From Rhodococcus sp. RD6.2 (lineage in GTDB: Bacteria; Actinomycetota; Actinomycetes; Mycobacteriales; Mycobacteriaceae): a stretch of 64,000 nucleotides of DNA. Shown here one piece after another: positions 26,078-33,769 of this stretch. A model generated the notes under the pieces. It had not been told where the DNA came from, did no database searches, and worked only from the letters and a program-made list of their open reading frames with translations. Within the stretch, counting starts at the first letter, position 1, and each line of letters opens with the position of its first letter. The translations under genes and the position numbers were made by a program. The stretch covers positions 240,324 to 304,323 of the forward strand of contig NZ_CVQP01000001.1 of NCBI RefSeq assembly GCF_001040705.1. The letters are read 5' to 3'.

Positions 26078-26770
26078 ATGAGGATGCGCATCCTGGTGGT
26101 CGACGACGACCGAGCCGTGCGGGAGTCCCTCCGCCGTTCACTCACCTTCAACGGATACACCGTCGACCTCGCCGTCGACGGGTTGAACGCACTGGAGAAG
26201 GTGGCCGAGTCCCGGCCCGACGCCGTCGTCCTCGATGTCATGATGCCGCGACTGGACGGCCTCGAGGTGTGCCGCCGGTTGCGCAGTGCGGGCGAGGACC
26301 TGCCGATCCTGGTGCTCACCGCCCGCGACTCCGTGTCCGAACGGGTCGCGGGACTCGACGCGGGCGCCGACGACTACCTGCCGAAGCCGTTCGCGCTCGA
26401 GGAACTGCTGGCCCGGCTCCGGGCGTTGCTCCGCCGCGCGGTTCCCGACCCCGATGCCGACTCCGAGGTCCTCGCGTTCGAGGACCTGACCCTCGACCCG
26501 GTCACCCGGGAGGTCACCAGGAAGGGCCGGTCGATCAGCCTGACCCGCACCGAGTTCTCCCTGCTGGAGATGCTGATGTCGAACCCGAGGCGGGTGCTCT
26601 CGCGCAGCCGCATCCTCGAGGAGGTGTGGGGCTACGACTTCCCAACCTCCGGCAACGCCCTCGAGGTGTACGTCGGGTACCTGCGGCGCAAGACCGAGGC
26701 CGACGGCGAGCCCCGCCTGATCCACACCGTCCGCGGTGTCGGTTACGTGCTGCGGGAGACTCCTCCGTGA
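26078..26770 (+). CDS. mprA: Response regulator MprA (OmpR family)
   Basis: 230 residues. The receiver domain (1-120) has the acidic cluster VDDD, phospho-acceptor D53 (VVLDVMMP) and K of LPKPF. The winged-helix DNA-binding domain (about 130-228) has [20 protein letters not shown] and [20 protein letters not shown]. In mycobacteria MprAB senses envelope and surfactant stress and controls sigE, sigB and pepD. The mprB, pepD, moaB and mscL context matches Rv0981-Rv0985c. The direct repeats upstream suggest autoregulation. Confidence 0.95.
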   Translation: MRMRILVVDDDRAVRESLRRSLTFNGYTVDLAVDGLNALEKVAESRPDAVVLDVMMPRLDGLEVCRRLRSAGEDLPILVLTARDSVSERVAGLDAGADDYLPKPFALEELLARLRALLRRAVPDPDADSEVLAFEDLTLDPVTREVTRKGRSISLTRTEFSLLEMLMSNPRRVLSRSRILEEVWGYDFPTSGNALEVYVGYLRRKTEADGEPRLIHTVRGVGYVLRETPP

Positions 26771-28239
26771 TGGTTGCTCCGTTCGGACGTTCGCCCTCCG
26801 ACCCGTCGTCGCCCAGCACGATTCCCGAGATGCGTCCCCCGATGCCGCTGACCCGATCCGTGTCCTTGCGGTGGCGGGTCACGTTGCTCGCGGCATCGGT
26901 GGTGGCGATCGCGGTCGCCGTCATGGCGATCGCCGCGTACGCCGTCGTCTCGCGTGCCCTCTACAACGACGTCGACTCCCAGTTGCGCAACAGATCGACG
27001 ACGCTGATCGCCAACAACTTCGACGCCCTCGACATCCGGACGATCTCGCTGGCGACGGTGTACTCCAACGACATCAGTGTCGCCCTGGTGTTCCCGGACC
27101 TGACGGTCTACATGCCGCCGGGGTCGAACACGCCGATCGGCGATGCCGAGATGTCCGTCGCGCGTGGCGAACACGAGTCGACACTGCGGACGCTCGCCGG
27201 GCAGCGCGTGTTCGCGCAACGCACGAACCTCGGTTCGACACTGGTCATCGCGCAGCGGCTGGAACCGACGGAGGAGGTGCTCGAGCGGCTCGCCTGGGTG
27301 CTGTTCATCGTCGGCGGGTGCGGCGTGGCGTTGGCTGCGCTCGCCGGGATGGCCGTGGGGCGCACCGGGTTACGGCCCATCAGCAGGCTCACCGCCGCGA
27401 CCGAACGGATCGCGCGTACCGACGAACTGAGCCCGATCCCGGTGACGGGGAACGACGAACTCGCCCGGCTGACGGTCTCGTTCAACACGATGCTCCGCGC
27501 ACTCGCCGAATCCCGTGACAGGCAGTCGCGTCTCGTCGCGGACGCGGGGCACGAACTGCGCACGCCGTTGACGTCGCTGCGGACGAACACGGAGTTGCTG
27601 ATGGCGGCGGGCAGGCCCGGTGCGCCGCACATCCCCGACGAGGACATGGCGGAGCTGCGCGCCGACGTCATCGCTCAGATCGAGGAGCTCTCGACCCTCG
27701 TCGGCGACCTCGTCGACCTCGCGCGCGAGGACGCGCCGGAGACGGTGCACGAGCGAATCGACCTGGCGGACACCGTCGAACGGTCACTCGAACGGGTGCG
27801 CAGGCGCCGCAACGAGGTGGACTTCGACGCAGAGACCGTGCCCTGGTTCGTCCACGGGGACGGAGCGGGGCTGGCCAGGGCCGTCCTGAACGTCCTCGAC
27901 AATGCGGCCAAGTGGAGTCCACCCGGCGAGCAGGTCCGGGTGCGGATGCGTCAACTCGACGCGGGACATCTGGCCCTCGTCGTCGACGATGCGGGACCCG
28001 GAATCCCCGAGGAGGACCGGGATCTGGTGTTCGAGCGTTTCTACCGTTCCACGGAGGCGCGCTCGATGCCCGGTTCCGGGCTCGGACTGGCGATCGTCCG
28101 TCAGGTCGTCGTGAAGCACGGAGGCACCGTCACCGCGGGTGCATCCGCGCGCGGAGGGGCACTGCTCACGATCGTGTTGCCGGGCTCGGCGACGGCACCT
28201 GCGGACGACGAGGTCGACAGCAGGATCTCGGCAAACTGA
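26770..28239 (+). CDS. mprB: Sensor histidine kinase MprB
   Basis: 489 residues. First helix at about 37-61 (VTLLAASVVAIAVAVMAIAAYAVV), an extracytoplasmic sensor domain of about 115 residues, a second helix near 175-197, and a HAMP domain (RTGLRPISRLTAATERIA). The H-box is DAGHELRTPLTSL, and the ATPase N, G1 and G2 boxes are NVLDNAAKWSP, DDAGPGIP and GSGLGLAIV. It should phosphorylate MprA on envelope stress. The ATG shares one base with the mprA stop; a GTG 3 nt upstream is equally possible. Confidence 0.95.
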   Translation: MVAPFGRSPSDPSSPSTIPEMRPPMPLTRSVSLRWRVTLLAASVVAIAVAVMAIAAYAVVSRALYNDVDSQLRNRSTTLIANNFDALDIRTISLATVYSNDISVALVFPDLTVYMPPGSNTPIGDAEMSVARGEHESTLRTLAGQRVFAQRTNLGSTLVIAQRLEPTEEVLERLAWVLFIVGGCGVALAALAGMAVGRTGLRPISRLTAATERIARTDELSPIPVTGNDELARLTVSFNTMLRALAESRDRQSRLVADAGHELRTPLTSLRTNTELLMAAGRPGAPHIPDEDMAELRADVIAQIEELSTLVGDLVDLAREDAPETVHERIDLADTVERSLERVRRRRNEVDFDAETVPWFVHGDGAGLARAVLNVLDNAAKWSPPGEQVRVRMRQLDAGHLALVVDDAGPGIPEEDRDLVFERFYRSTEARSMPGSGLGLAIVRQVVVKHGGTVTAGASARGGALLTIVLPGSATAPADDEVDSRISAN

Positions 28240-28245
28240 AAGCCG

Positions 28246-28264
28246 CGTCTCAGGACTCTCTAAG
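28246..28264 (+). promoter_or_regulatory. MprA-box-like direct repeat upstream of pepD
   Basis: CGTCTCAG (28246-28253) and TCTCTAAG (28257-28264) are separated by 3 bp, making 19 bp in all, the same layout as ahead of mprA. It starts 6 bp past the mprB stop and about 80 bp before pepD, so pepD can be activated independently of mprAB. Confidence 0.65.
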
Positions 28265-28343
28265 TCCGGACAGGCAGGCTTGGGGGTAACGAGAAGGACT
28301 ACAGCGCACCGACCTGGTGCGCAGGGGAGAACGGATCACACGC

Positions 28344-29783
28344 ATGACCGACGATTACAGCGACGGGCGCGGCGCAGGACAGGGTGGCGAGGCCGGACCG
28401 GCTGGTTCGCCCTGGGCGCCGAACCAGCCGGCAAACCCGCAGCCACAGCAGTCGGCGACCCCGAACCAGCCCGGTGCGCAGTACCCGGCGGATCAGCCGA
28501 CGGCGCAGTACCCGACGGGTGACCAGCCGACGGCCCAGTACCCGACCTACCAGCAGTCGACCTACGGTCAGGCGCCGTACGCCGGTTACTCGTCGCACGA
28601 CGCGCAGCAACCGACCGACCCTCGCGCAACCCATCAGGCTCCGGGCCAGTACGCGACCGCGACCGCCACGAAGCCGAAGCCGGCGCGCACGGCGATCGTC
28701 GCGGGCGCGGTGGCGCTCGCACTCGTCAGCGGCGGAATCGGCGGCGCCGTCGGAGCCTGGACGCAGAGCGGCTCGTCCTCCGGAGCCGTCACGAACGCGC
28801 TCGACGCCCCGCGCACCAACGCAACGCAGACCGCGAACGCCCCGGCGGGCACCGTGCAGGCAGTAGCCCAGAAGGTGCTGCCCAGCGTCGTGCAGATCCA
28901 GGTGGCGGGCGCGCAGGCCGAAGGTGAGGGATCGGGTGTCGTCCTGTCGTCCGACGGGCTGATCCTGACGAACAATCACGTGGCGGCCGGAGCGGGCGCC
29001 AACGGCAAGATCACCGTTGCGTTCTCGGACGGAACGACGGCGTCCGCGACCCTCGTCGGCGCCGACCCGATGTCCGACATCGCCGTCATCAAGGTCGAGG
29101 GCCGCACCGACCTCACGCCGATCGAGCTGGGCACGTCCGCAGACGTACAGGTCGGTCAGCCCGTCGTGGCCATCGGATCCCCGCTCGGTCTCGCGGGCAC
29201 CGTCACGAGCGGAATCGTGTCCGCGCTCAACCGGCCGGTGTCGACGAGCGGCGAGTCCGGCAACCAGAACACCGTCATCGACGCCATCCAGACCGACGCC
29301 GCCATCAACCCCGGCAACTCCGGTGGCGCCCTGGTGAACATGGACGGCAAGTTGATCGGCATCAACACCGCCATCGCAACACTCGGCGGTGAGGCGGCGG
29401 GAGGCCAGCAGGGCGGTTCGATCGGGCTCGGCTTCGCCATTCCGGTCGACCAGGCAAGCCGCATCGCGAACGAACTCGTCAAGACCGGCAAGGCGACCCA
29501 GGCGATCATCGGTGTCTCCGTGTCGTCCCGGGACACCTCGCACGGCGCAGGCGTCATGGACGTGACGGCAGGCGGGCCTGCCGACAAGGCGGGCATTCCG
29601 AAGGGCTCGGTCATCACCCGGGTCGACGACCGGGTCGTCGACAGTGGCGACTCGCTGATCGCCGCGATCCGCTCGCACGCACCAGGCGACAAGGTCGAGG
29701 TCACCTACACCGACGCCAACGGCAAGAACGGCGCGACCGTCGAGGTCACCCTCGGGACGGCTCCCACTCAGGGTGGTCGCTGA
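28344..29783 (+). CDS. pepD: HtrA/DegP-like serine protease PepD with PDZ domain
   Basis: 479 residues. A Pro/Gln/Tyr-rich cytoplasmic N-terminus with QYP-type repeats (about 35-105) precedes one membrane helix near 113-135 (TAIVAGAVALALVSGGIGGAVGAW). The trypsin-like domain has the triad H212 (LTNNHVAAG), D245 (MSDIAVIK) and S326 (NPGNSGGAL). The C-terminal PDZ domain (about 385-475) includes GGPADKAGIPKGSVITRVDD. It degrades or refolds damaged envelope proteins and in mycobacteria feeds back on the MprAB/SigE stress response. The start is uncertain; a GTG at 28317 is also in frame. Confidence 0.92.
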   Translation: MTDDYSDGRGAGQGGEAGPAGSPWAPNQPANPQPQQSATPNQPGAQYPADQPTAQYPTGDQPTAQYPTYQQSTYGQAPYAGYSSHDAQQPTDPRATHQAPGQYATATATKPKPARTAIVAGAVALALVSGGIGGAVGAWTQSGSSSGAVTNALDAPRTNATQTANAPAGTVQAVAQKVLPSVVQIQVAGAQAEGEGSGVVLSSDGLILTNNHVAAGAGANGKITVAFSDGTTASATLVGADPMSDIAVIKVEGRTDLTPIELGTSADVQVGQPVVAIGSPLGLAGTVTSGIVSALNRPVSTSGESGNQNTVIDAIQTDAAINPGNSGGALVNMDGKLIGINTAIATLGGEAAGGQQGGSIGLGFAIPVDQASRIANELVKTGKATQAIIGVSVSSRDTSHGAGVMDVTAGGPADKAGIPKGSVITRVDDRVVDSGDSLIAAIRSHAPGDKVEVTYTDANGKNGATVEVTLGTAPTQGGR

Positions 29784-29854
29784 TGCCGCCACGCCCGGTG
29801 TCGTTTCGCCTCCACACCGGACCGGGCCCCGGCGGTACCACTACCGTAGGGACC

Positions 29855-30352
29855 ATGGACATCGAAGCCCCGCTGGCCGGCCGCGCACTCGTGGTGATCG
29901 TCGACGACCGCACCGCGCACGGAGACGAAGTGGACTCGACGGGACCGCTCGTCACCGAACTGCTCAACGAGGCAGGCTTTCTCGTCGACGCCGTCGTCGC
30001 CGTCTCTGCCGACGAGGTGGAGATCCGTAACGCCCTCAACACCGCCGTCATCGGTGGCGTCGATCTCGTGATCTCGGTCGGCGGAACGGGTGTGTCGCCG
30101 CGCGACGTCACCCCCGACGCGACTGCCGCGGTCCTGGACCGCGAGATCCCCGGAATCAGCGAGGCGCTGCGCTCGTCGGGCCTTGCCGCAGGATCGCTCG
30201 ATGCGGGACTCTCGCGCGGGGTCGCGGGCGTCTCGGGAAGTACCCTGGTGGTGAATCTGGCATCGTCCCGCGCTGCGGTGCGCGACGGCATGGCCACCTT
30301 GACACCGCTCGCCAGTCAGGTGATCGGTGAGGTGTCCCGTATCGAGGAGTGA
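29855..30352 (+). CDS. moaB: MogA/MoaB-type molybdenum cofactor biosynthesis protein
   Basis: 165 residues from MDIEAPLAGRALVVIVDDRTA. It has the MoCF domain signature VISVGGTGVSPRDVTPDATAAVL, including the molybdopterin-binding GGTG. It is expected to adenylylate or bind molybdopterin. It corresponds to moaB2 next to pepD in M. tuberculosis. The frame is open upstream to 29783, but the family start fits this ATG. It overlaps the next small gene by 4 nt. Confidence 0.88.
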   Translation: MDIEAPLAGRALVVIVDDRTAHGDEVDSTGPLVTELLNEAGFLVDAVVAVSADEVEIRNALNTAVIGGVDLVISVGGTGVSPRDVTPDATAAVLDREIPGISEALRSSGLAAGSLDAGLSRGVAGVSGSTLVVNLASSRAAVRDGMATLTPLASQVIGEVSRIEE

Positions 30353-30534
30353 CCATCACCGACGACGCGCCACGCGCACACCCCAGCCGGGACCCGAAGA
30401 CTCGGGCCCGGCTGGCGCGCATATTCGGTGACGTACTACCGGAGACGACCGGCGACGAGCGGTCCCCCGAGGACGCCCGCGACTCCTCCTCGGACGACTG
30501 GCTGCGACGTCAGGTTCCGCCGCACCACGGCTGA
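30349..30534 (+). CDS. Small acidic protein of 61 residues, unknown function
   Basis: The GTG start overlaps the moaB stop (GTGA), so translation is probably coupled. The protein begins MTITDDAPRAHPSRDPKTRA, has a compact RLARIFGDVLPETTGDE segment, and ends in SSSDDWLRRQVPPHHG. The Trp-containing charged tail looks conserved-protein-like rather than random. I do not recognise a family. It faces mscL convergently, 11 bp away. Confidence 0.65.
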   Translation: MTITDDAPRAHPSRDPKTRARLARIFGDVLPETTGDERSPEDARDSSSDDWLRRQVPPHHG

Positions 30535-30545
30535 ATCGGGCGCAG

Positions 30546-30938
30546 TCAGTCCTGCGATGCGGACCGGTCGGCGAGCAGGTCGCGGATCTCCGCGAGGAGT
30601 TCGGTCTCGGTGGCTTCGGGGCCCTTCTTCGGTCCGCCGAACCGTTCCTTCGCGTGGTTGTACGGCATGATCAGCACGAAGTACACGACCGCGGCAATGA
30701 TGACGAAGTTGATGCCCGCGGTGATGACCGCTCCGATGTTGACGAACGTCTCGGGGTTGTCGGTGATCTGGAAGCCGAAGCCCATCTCGTCGGAACCGCC
30801 GGCGGCCGCGACCAGGGGATCGATGATGTTGTCACTGAAGGCGGTGACGATCGCCGTGAAGGCGGCGCCGACGACGACCGCAACGGCCAGGTCGATCACG
30901 TTGCCCTTCAGCAGGAAATCCTTGAAGCCCTTGAGCAT
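30546..30938 (-). CDS. mscL: Large-conductance mechanosensitive channel MscL
   Basis: 130 residues. MLKGFKDFLLKGNVIDLAVA is the family N-terminus with the TM1 pore region (VVVGAAFTAIVTAFSDNIIDPL). TM2 is INFVIIAAVVYFVLIMPYNH, followed by a cytoplasmic helix (ETELLAEIRDLLADR). It opens under membrane tension to release solutes in hypo-osmotic shock. The RR/HK/protease/moaB/mscL order is conserved with M. tuberculosis. Confidence 0.96.
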   Translation of the reverse strand: MLKGFKDFLLKGNVIDLAVAVVVGAAFTAIVTAFSDNIIDPLVAAAGGSDEMGFGFQITDNPETFVNIGAVITAGINFVIIAAVVYFVLIMPYNHAKERFGGPKKGPEATETELLAEIRDLLADRSASQD

Positions 30939-31028
30939 GGCCCGGTCCTCGTTTCGCTCGATCGGCTGGCGGGTGTGCCGGACACTCAGGATGCCAAAAA
31001 AACGATCGGGTCGCGCCCTTCGACACGC

Positions 31029-31697
31029 TCAGTGCAGCGTCACCGTGATCGTCCCCGTCATGGTCGCGGCGGCCACCGCAGTAGCGCTCACCTCTGGTAA
31101 TGCCACGAGCACCGCGGGATCGGACGCCGCCCGTCCGCTGTCGCGGGCCGCGGCGAGCACCACCGTGGCGTTCGTGGCGAGCACTCGCGGCGTCCCCGAT
31201 CCCTCCGCATCGGCGGTGAGGATGTCCACGACATCGCCTGCGCGCAGGAGCCCGGCCACCTGGGCATCGTCGATTCGCAGGGGCACGACGCGGGCGTCCG
31301 GTCCGGCGGCGGCTTCCGCCAGTCGGGAACCCAGCAGGCGGACGTCCGTCAGCGTCTCACCCGAACGGGCGGGACCGGCGAGGGTGTGCCCGATCACGCC
31401 CTCCGTGCTGTGCACTGCACCGTCGGGAACGGCATCGACAGGGAGTGGGATCAGCCGAAGATCCGCCTCGCCGAGGACGGTGCCGGGAGGGACGTCGCGC
31501 GCGACCGTCACGACATCGACCCGATCGTTTCCCTGGTCGCCGCGGATCGCCAGTACCAACGCGATCACGGCGAGTGCCGCCGCAGCGATCCGGCGACCGG
31601 TCGTCGTGCGGCTCCAGTCGGGCCGGGTCAGCCGGGAGACGCGGTCGAGCGTGGTCGGGGAGAGGGCGTCGCGGAGGCGCCCGACATCACGTGCCAT
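31029..31697 (-). CDS. SAF domain-containing membrane-anchored protein
   Basis: 222 residues. A cytoplasmic N-terminus and a helix at about 36-51 (RIAAAALAVIALVLAI) lead to an extracytoplasmic SAF domain (VVTVARDVPPGTVLGEADLRL and AGPARSGETLTDVRLLG). This fold is shared by CpaB/RcpC (Flp pilus) and FlgA. No pilus genes are nearby, so the role is open. It lies upstream of mscL on the same strand with a 90-bp gap. Confidence 0.75.
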   Translation of the reverse strand: MARDVGRLRDALSPTTLDRVSRLTRPDWSRTTTGRRIAAAALAVIALVLAIRGDQGNDRVDVVTVARDVPPGTVLGEADLRLIPLPVDAVPDGAVHSTEGVIGHTLAGPARSGETLTDVRLLGSRLAEAAAGPDARVVPLRIDDAQVAGLLRAGDVVDILTADAEGSGTPRVLATNATVVLAAARDSGRAASDPAVLVALPEVSATAVAAATMTGTITVTLH

Positions 31698-31784
31698 GCC
31701 CTCACGTTAGGGACGGCATCGTCACTCGACGGGTCGTGCAGGCCTGCCCTGTGGATGAATCAGGGGGCTGTGGACAACGCTGTT

Positions 31785-32072
31785 TCAGCTGGCAGCGGGC
31801 GCGGGCGTGCTCGCGGGAGCGGACGATTCCGACTTCGTCGAGGACGAGGAGTCGGAGGACTTCGCGGCGGGTTCGCTGGCGGTACTGCTGCCGCCGCCGC
31901 GGTTGTCGGTGCGGTAGAAGCCGCTGCCCTTGAACACGATGCCCACCGAGTTGAACAGCTTGCGCAGCTTCCCGTTGCATTCGGAGCAGACGGTCAGGGT
32001 GTCGTCCGTGAACGACTGCACGATGTCGAAACGGTTGTCGCATTCGGTGCAGGCATAGGAGTAGGTGGGCAC
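31785..32072 (-). CDS. FmdB-type zinc-ribbon protein, Ruc-like redox chaperone
   Basis: 95 residues from a GTG (VPTYSYACTECDNRFDIVQS). Two CxxC pairs (C8/C11 and C29/C32) form the zinc ribbon. The rest is a Ser/Pro/Ala-rich disordered tail (residues 55-95). It corresponds in form and position to M. tuberculosis Rv0991c, described as Ruc, a zinc-dependent chaperone activated by oxidation that works with Hsp70. A CIRCE-like operator lies just upstream, which fits HrcA heat-shock control. Chaperone activity is inferred from the family. Confidence 0.82.
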   Translation of the reverse strand: MPTYSYACTECDNRFDIVQSFTDDTLTVCSECNGKLRKLFNSVGIVFKGSGFYRTDNRGGGSSTASEPAAKSSDSSSSTKSESSAPASTPAPAAS

Positions 32073-32126
32073 TGCAGGTTCCTCCGCACGGGTACTCGAG
32101 GCCTGGGTAGGTGATACGACAGGCAC

Positions 32127-32151
32127 TGGCACTTTACAGTCAAGAGTGCCA
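32127..32151. promoter_or_regulatory. CIRCE-like HrcA operator
   Basis: TGGCACTT-N9-GAGTGCCA has 8-bp arms with one mismatch and the exact 9-bp spacer of CIRCE (TTAGCACTC-N9-GAGTGCTAA). On the minus strand it overlaps a TTGACT -35-like hexamer (complement of 32138-32143), and the FmdB-type gene starts 55 bp downstream. M. tuberculosis Rv0991c is reported to belong to the HrcA regulon. Confidence 0.78.
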
Positions 32152-32169
32152 ACGCTGCCAATTTGCCTG

Positions 32170-32748
32170 CTATTCCAGGGTGCGCAGGCCACCGCGGGGA
32201 GTGAGCACCTCACGCATCCGGACATCGTGGGGGTCCTCGGGCAGTTCGTCGACGAATTCGGCGTCGCGCACCACCGCCACCAGTCGAGGCCCCGACGCCA
32301 ATGCGAGGGTGCGGTCGTAGAACCCGGCTCCCCGGCCCAGACGCACACCGCGGCGGTCCACGGCCAATGCCGGGACCAGTAGCAGTGCGGCCTCCGCGAC
32401 GACGTCGGGAGGCAGGAACGGCGGCTCCGGCTCCTTCAACCCGAACGGGGCCGATACCAGCGAATCAGCCCCCCGGTACGGCGCCCACTCCAGCGGCCCG
32501 GGCTCACGGGCGACCGGAAGCAACACCCGCCCGACCACCCCTGCGAGCGCGTCGAGCATGGCCACCGACCCGGGCTCACGGCCCACCGGAACGTACGCGC
32601 ACACGGTGGCGTCCGCGCCCAGCGTCATGCCGATCTCGCGTGCGGCCGCTGCGAGGGCGTCCGCCTCGACCGCCCGGGTGTCGGCGTCCGTCTTCCGCCG
32701 CGACGCGAGGATCGCGGTGCGCCACTGGGACTTGGTCCGCGACGTCAT
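32170..32748 (-). CDS. 5-formyltetrahydrofolate cyclo-ligase
   Basis: 192 residues. It has the MTHFS fold signature VDRRGVRLGRGAGFYDRTLA near residues 130-150 and an N-terminal basic segment (TKSQWRTAILASRRK). It converts 5-formyl-THF to 5,10-methenyl-THF at the cost of ATP, recycling an inhibitory folate. It lies divergent from galU, as in M. tuberculosis. Confidence 0.92.
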   Translation of the reverse strand: MTSRTKSQWRTAILASRRKTDADTRAVEADALAAAAREIGMTLGADATVCAYVPVGREPGSVAMLDALAGVVGRVLLPVAREPGPLEWAPYRGADSLVSAPFGLKEPEPPFLPPDVVAEAALLLVPALAVDRRGVRLGRGAGFYDRTLALASGPRLVAVVRDAEFVDELPEDPHDVRMREVLTPRGGLRTLE

Positions 32749-32824
32749 CGGCCCCCTGCCGTTCTGCTCATACCGGCAACCCTAGAATCTCGGTCTCACC
32801 GGCAGGGCGGCTAGGGTGTGGCCC

Positions 32825-33745
32825 ATGACAGACACCGGTTCCAACGACAACAGGGCATTCCGCACGGCGGTGGTCCCCGCGGCAGGACTGGGTACCCGGT
32901 TCCTTCCCGCGACGAAGACCGTGCCGAAGGAACTGCTGCCCGTTGTCGACACGCCGGGTATCGAGCTGGTGGCCGGGGAGGCCGCGGATTCGGGGGCGAC
33001 GCGACTGGTGATCGTCACGTCCGAGGGCAAGGACGGCGTGGTCGCGCATTTCGTCGAGGACCTCGTCCTGGAGAGCAAGCTCGAGGCGAGCGGCAAGTCG
33101 CACTTGCTGGAGAAGGTTCGGAAGGCGCAGGGCCTGCTGAAGGTCGAGTCGGTGGTGCAGGACGAGCCGCGTGGTCTCGGGCATGCGGTGGCGTGCGCGG
33201 AGGCGGTCCTCGACAGCGACGAGGACGCGATCGCGGTGCTGCTGCCGGACGACCTCGTGATGCCGCGGGGTGTCCTGGAGACGATGGCGCGGGTGCGTGC
33301 CAAGCGTGGTGGCAGCGTCCTGTGCGCGATCGACGTGCCGAAGGACCAGGTCAGCGCCTACGGCGTGTTCGACGTCGAGGAAGTGCCGGACACGGTGAAC
33401 CCGGACGTCCTCAAGGTCGTCGGGATGGTGGAGAAGCCGAAGGTCGAGGAGGCACCGTCGACGTTCGCGGCGGCGGGTCGGTACCTGCTGGACCGGGCGG
33501 TGTTCGACGCGTTGCGCCGCATCGAACCCGGCGCGGGTGGCGAGTTGCAGTTGACCGATGCGATCGCGCTGTTGATCGCGGAGGGCCATCCCGTGCACGT
33601 GGTGGTGCATCGGGGTGGGAGACACGACCTCGGAAATCCCGGCGGCTACCTGCGTGCTGCGGTTGACTTTGCGCTTGCCAGTGAAGAGTACGGTCCGTCC
33701 CTGCGTGAGTGGCTCGTCGAGAGACTCGAGCAGACGGAGCGGTAA
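32825..33745 (+). CDS. galU: UTP-glucose-1-phosphate uridylyltransferase
   Basis: 306 residues. The nucleotide-binding motif VVPAAGLGTRFLPATKTVPK and the segments QDEPRGLGHAV, LLPDDLV and GMVEKP are typical of GalU. It makes UDP-glucose for trehalose, glycan and cell-wall sugars. The ATG at 32825 gives MTDTGSNDNRAFR. moeA follows 24 bp downstream, opening the galU-moeA-rimJ-sepX cluster. Confidence 0.95.
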   Translation: MTDTGSNDNRAFRTAVVPAAGLGTRFLPATKTVPKELLPVVDTPGIELVAGEAADSGATRLVIVTSEGKDGVVAHFVEDLVLESKLEASGKSHLLEKVRKAQGLLKVESVVQDEPRGLGHAVACAEAVLDSDEDAIAVLLPDDLVMPRGVLETMARVRAKRGGSVLCAIDVPKDQVSAYGVFDVEEVPDTVNPDVLKVVGMVEKPKVEEAPSTFAAAGRYLLDRAVFDALRRIEPGAGGELQLTDAIALLIAEGHPVHVVVHRGGRHDLGNPGGYLRAAVDFALASEEYGPSLREWLVERLEQTER

Positions 33746-33769
33746 GTGGGGTCGGGAGGCAGCATCCAC

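Noticed and set aside
28440-28560. Repeated CAGTACCCGAC-like units
   Set aside because: These are codons for the QYP-rich cytoplasmic N-terminus of PepD, not a DNA-level repeat element.
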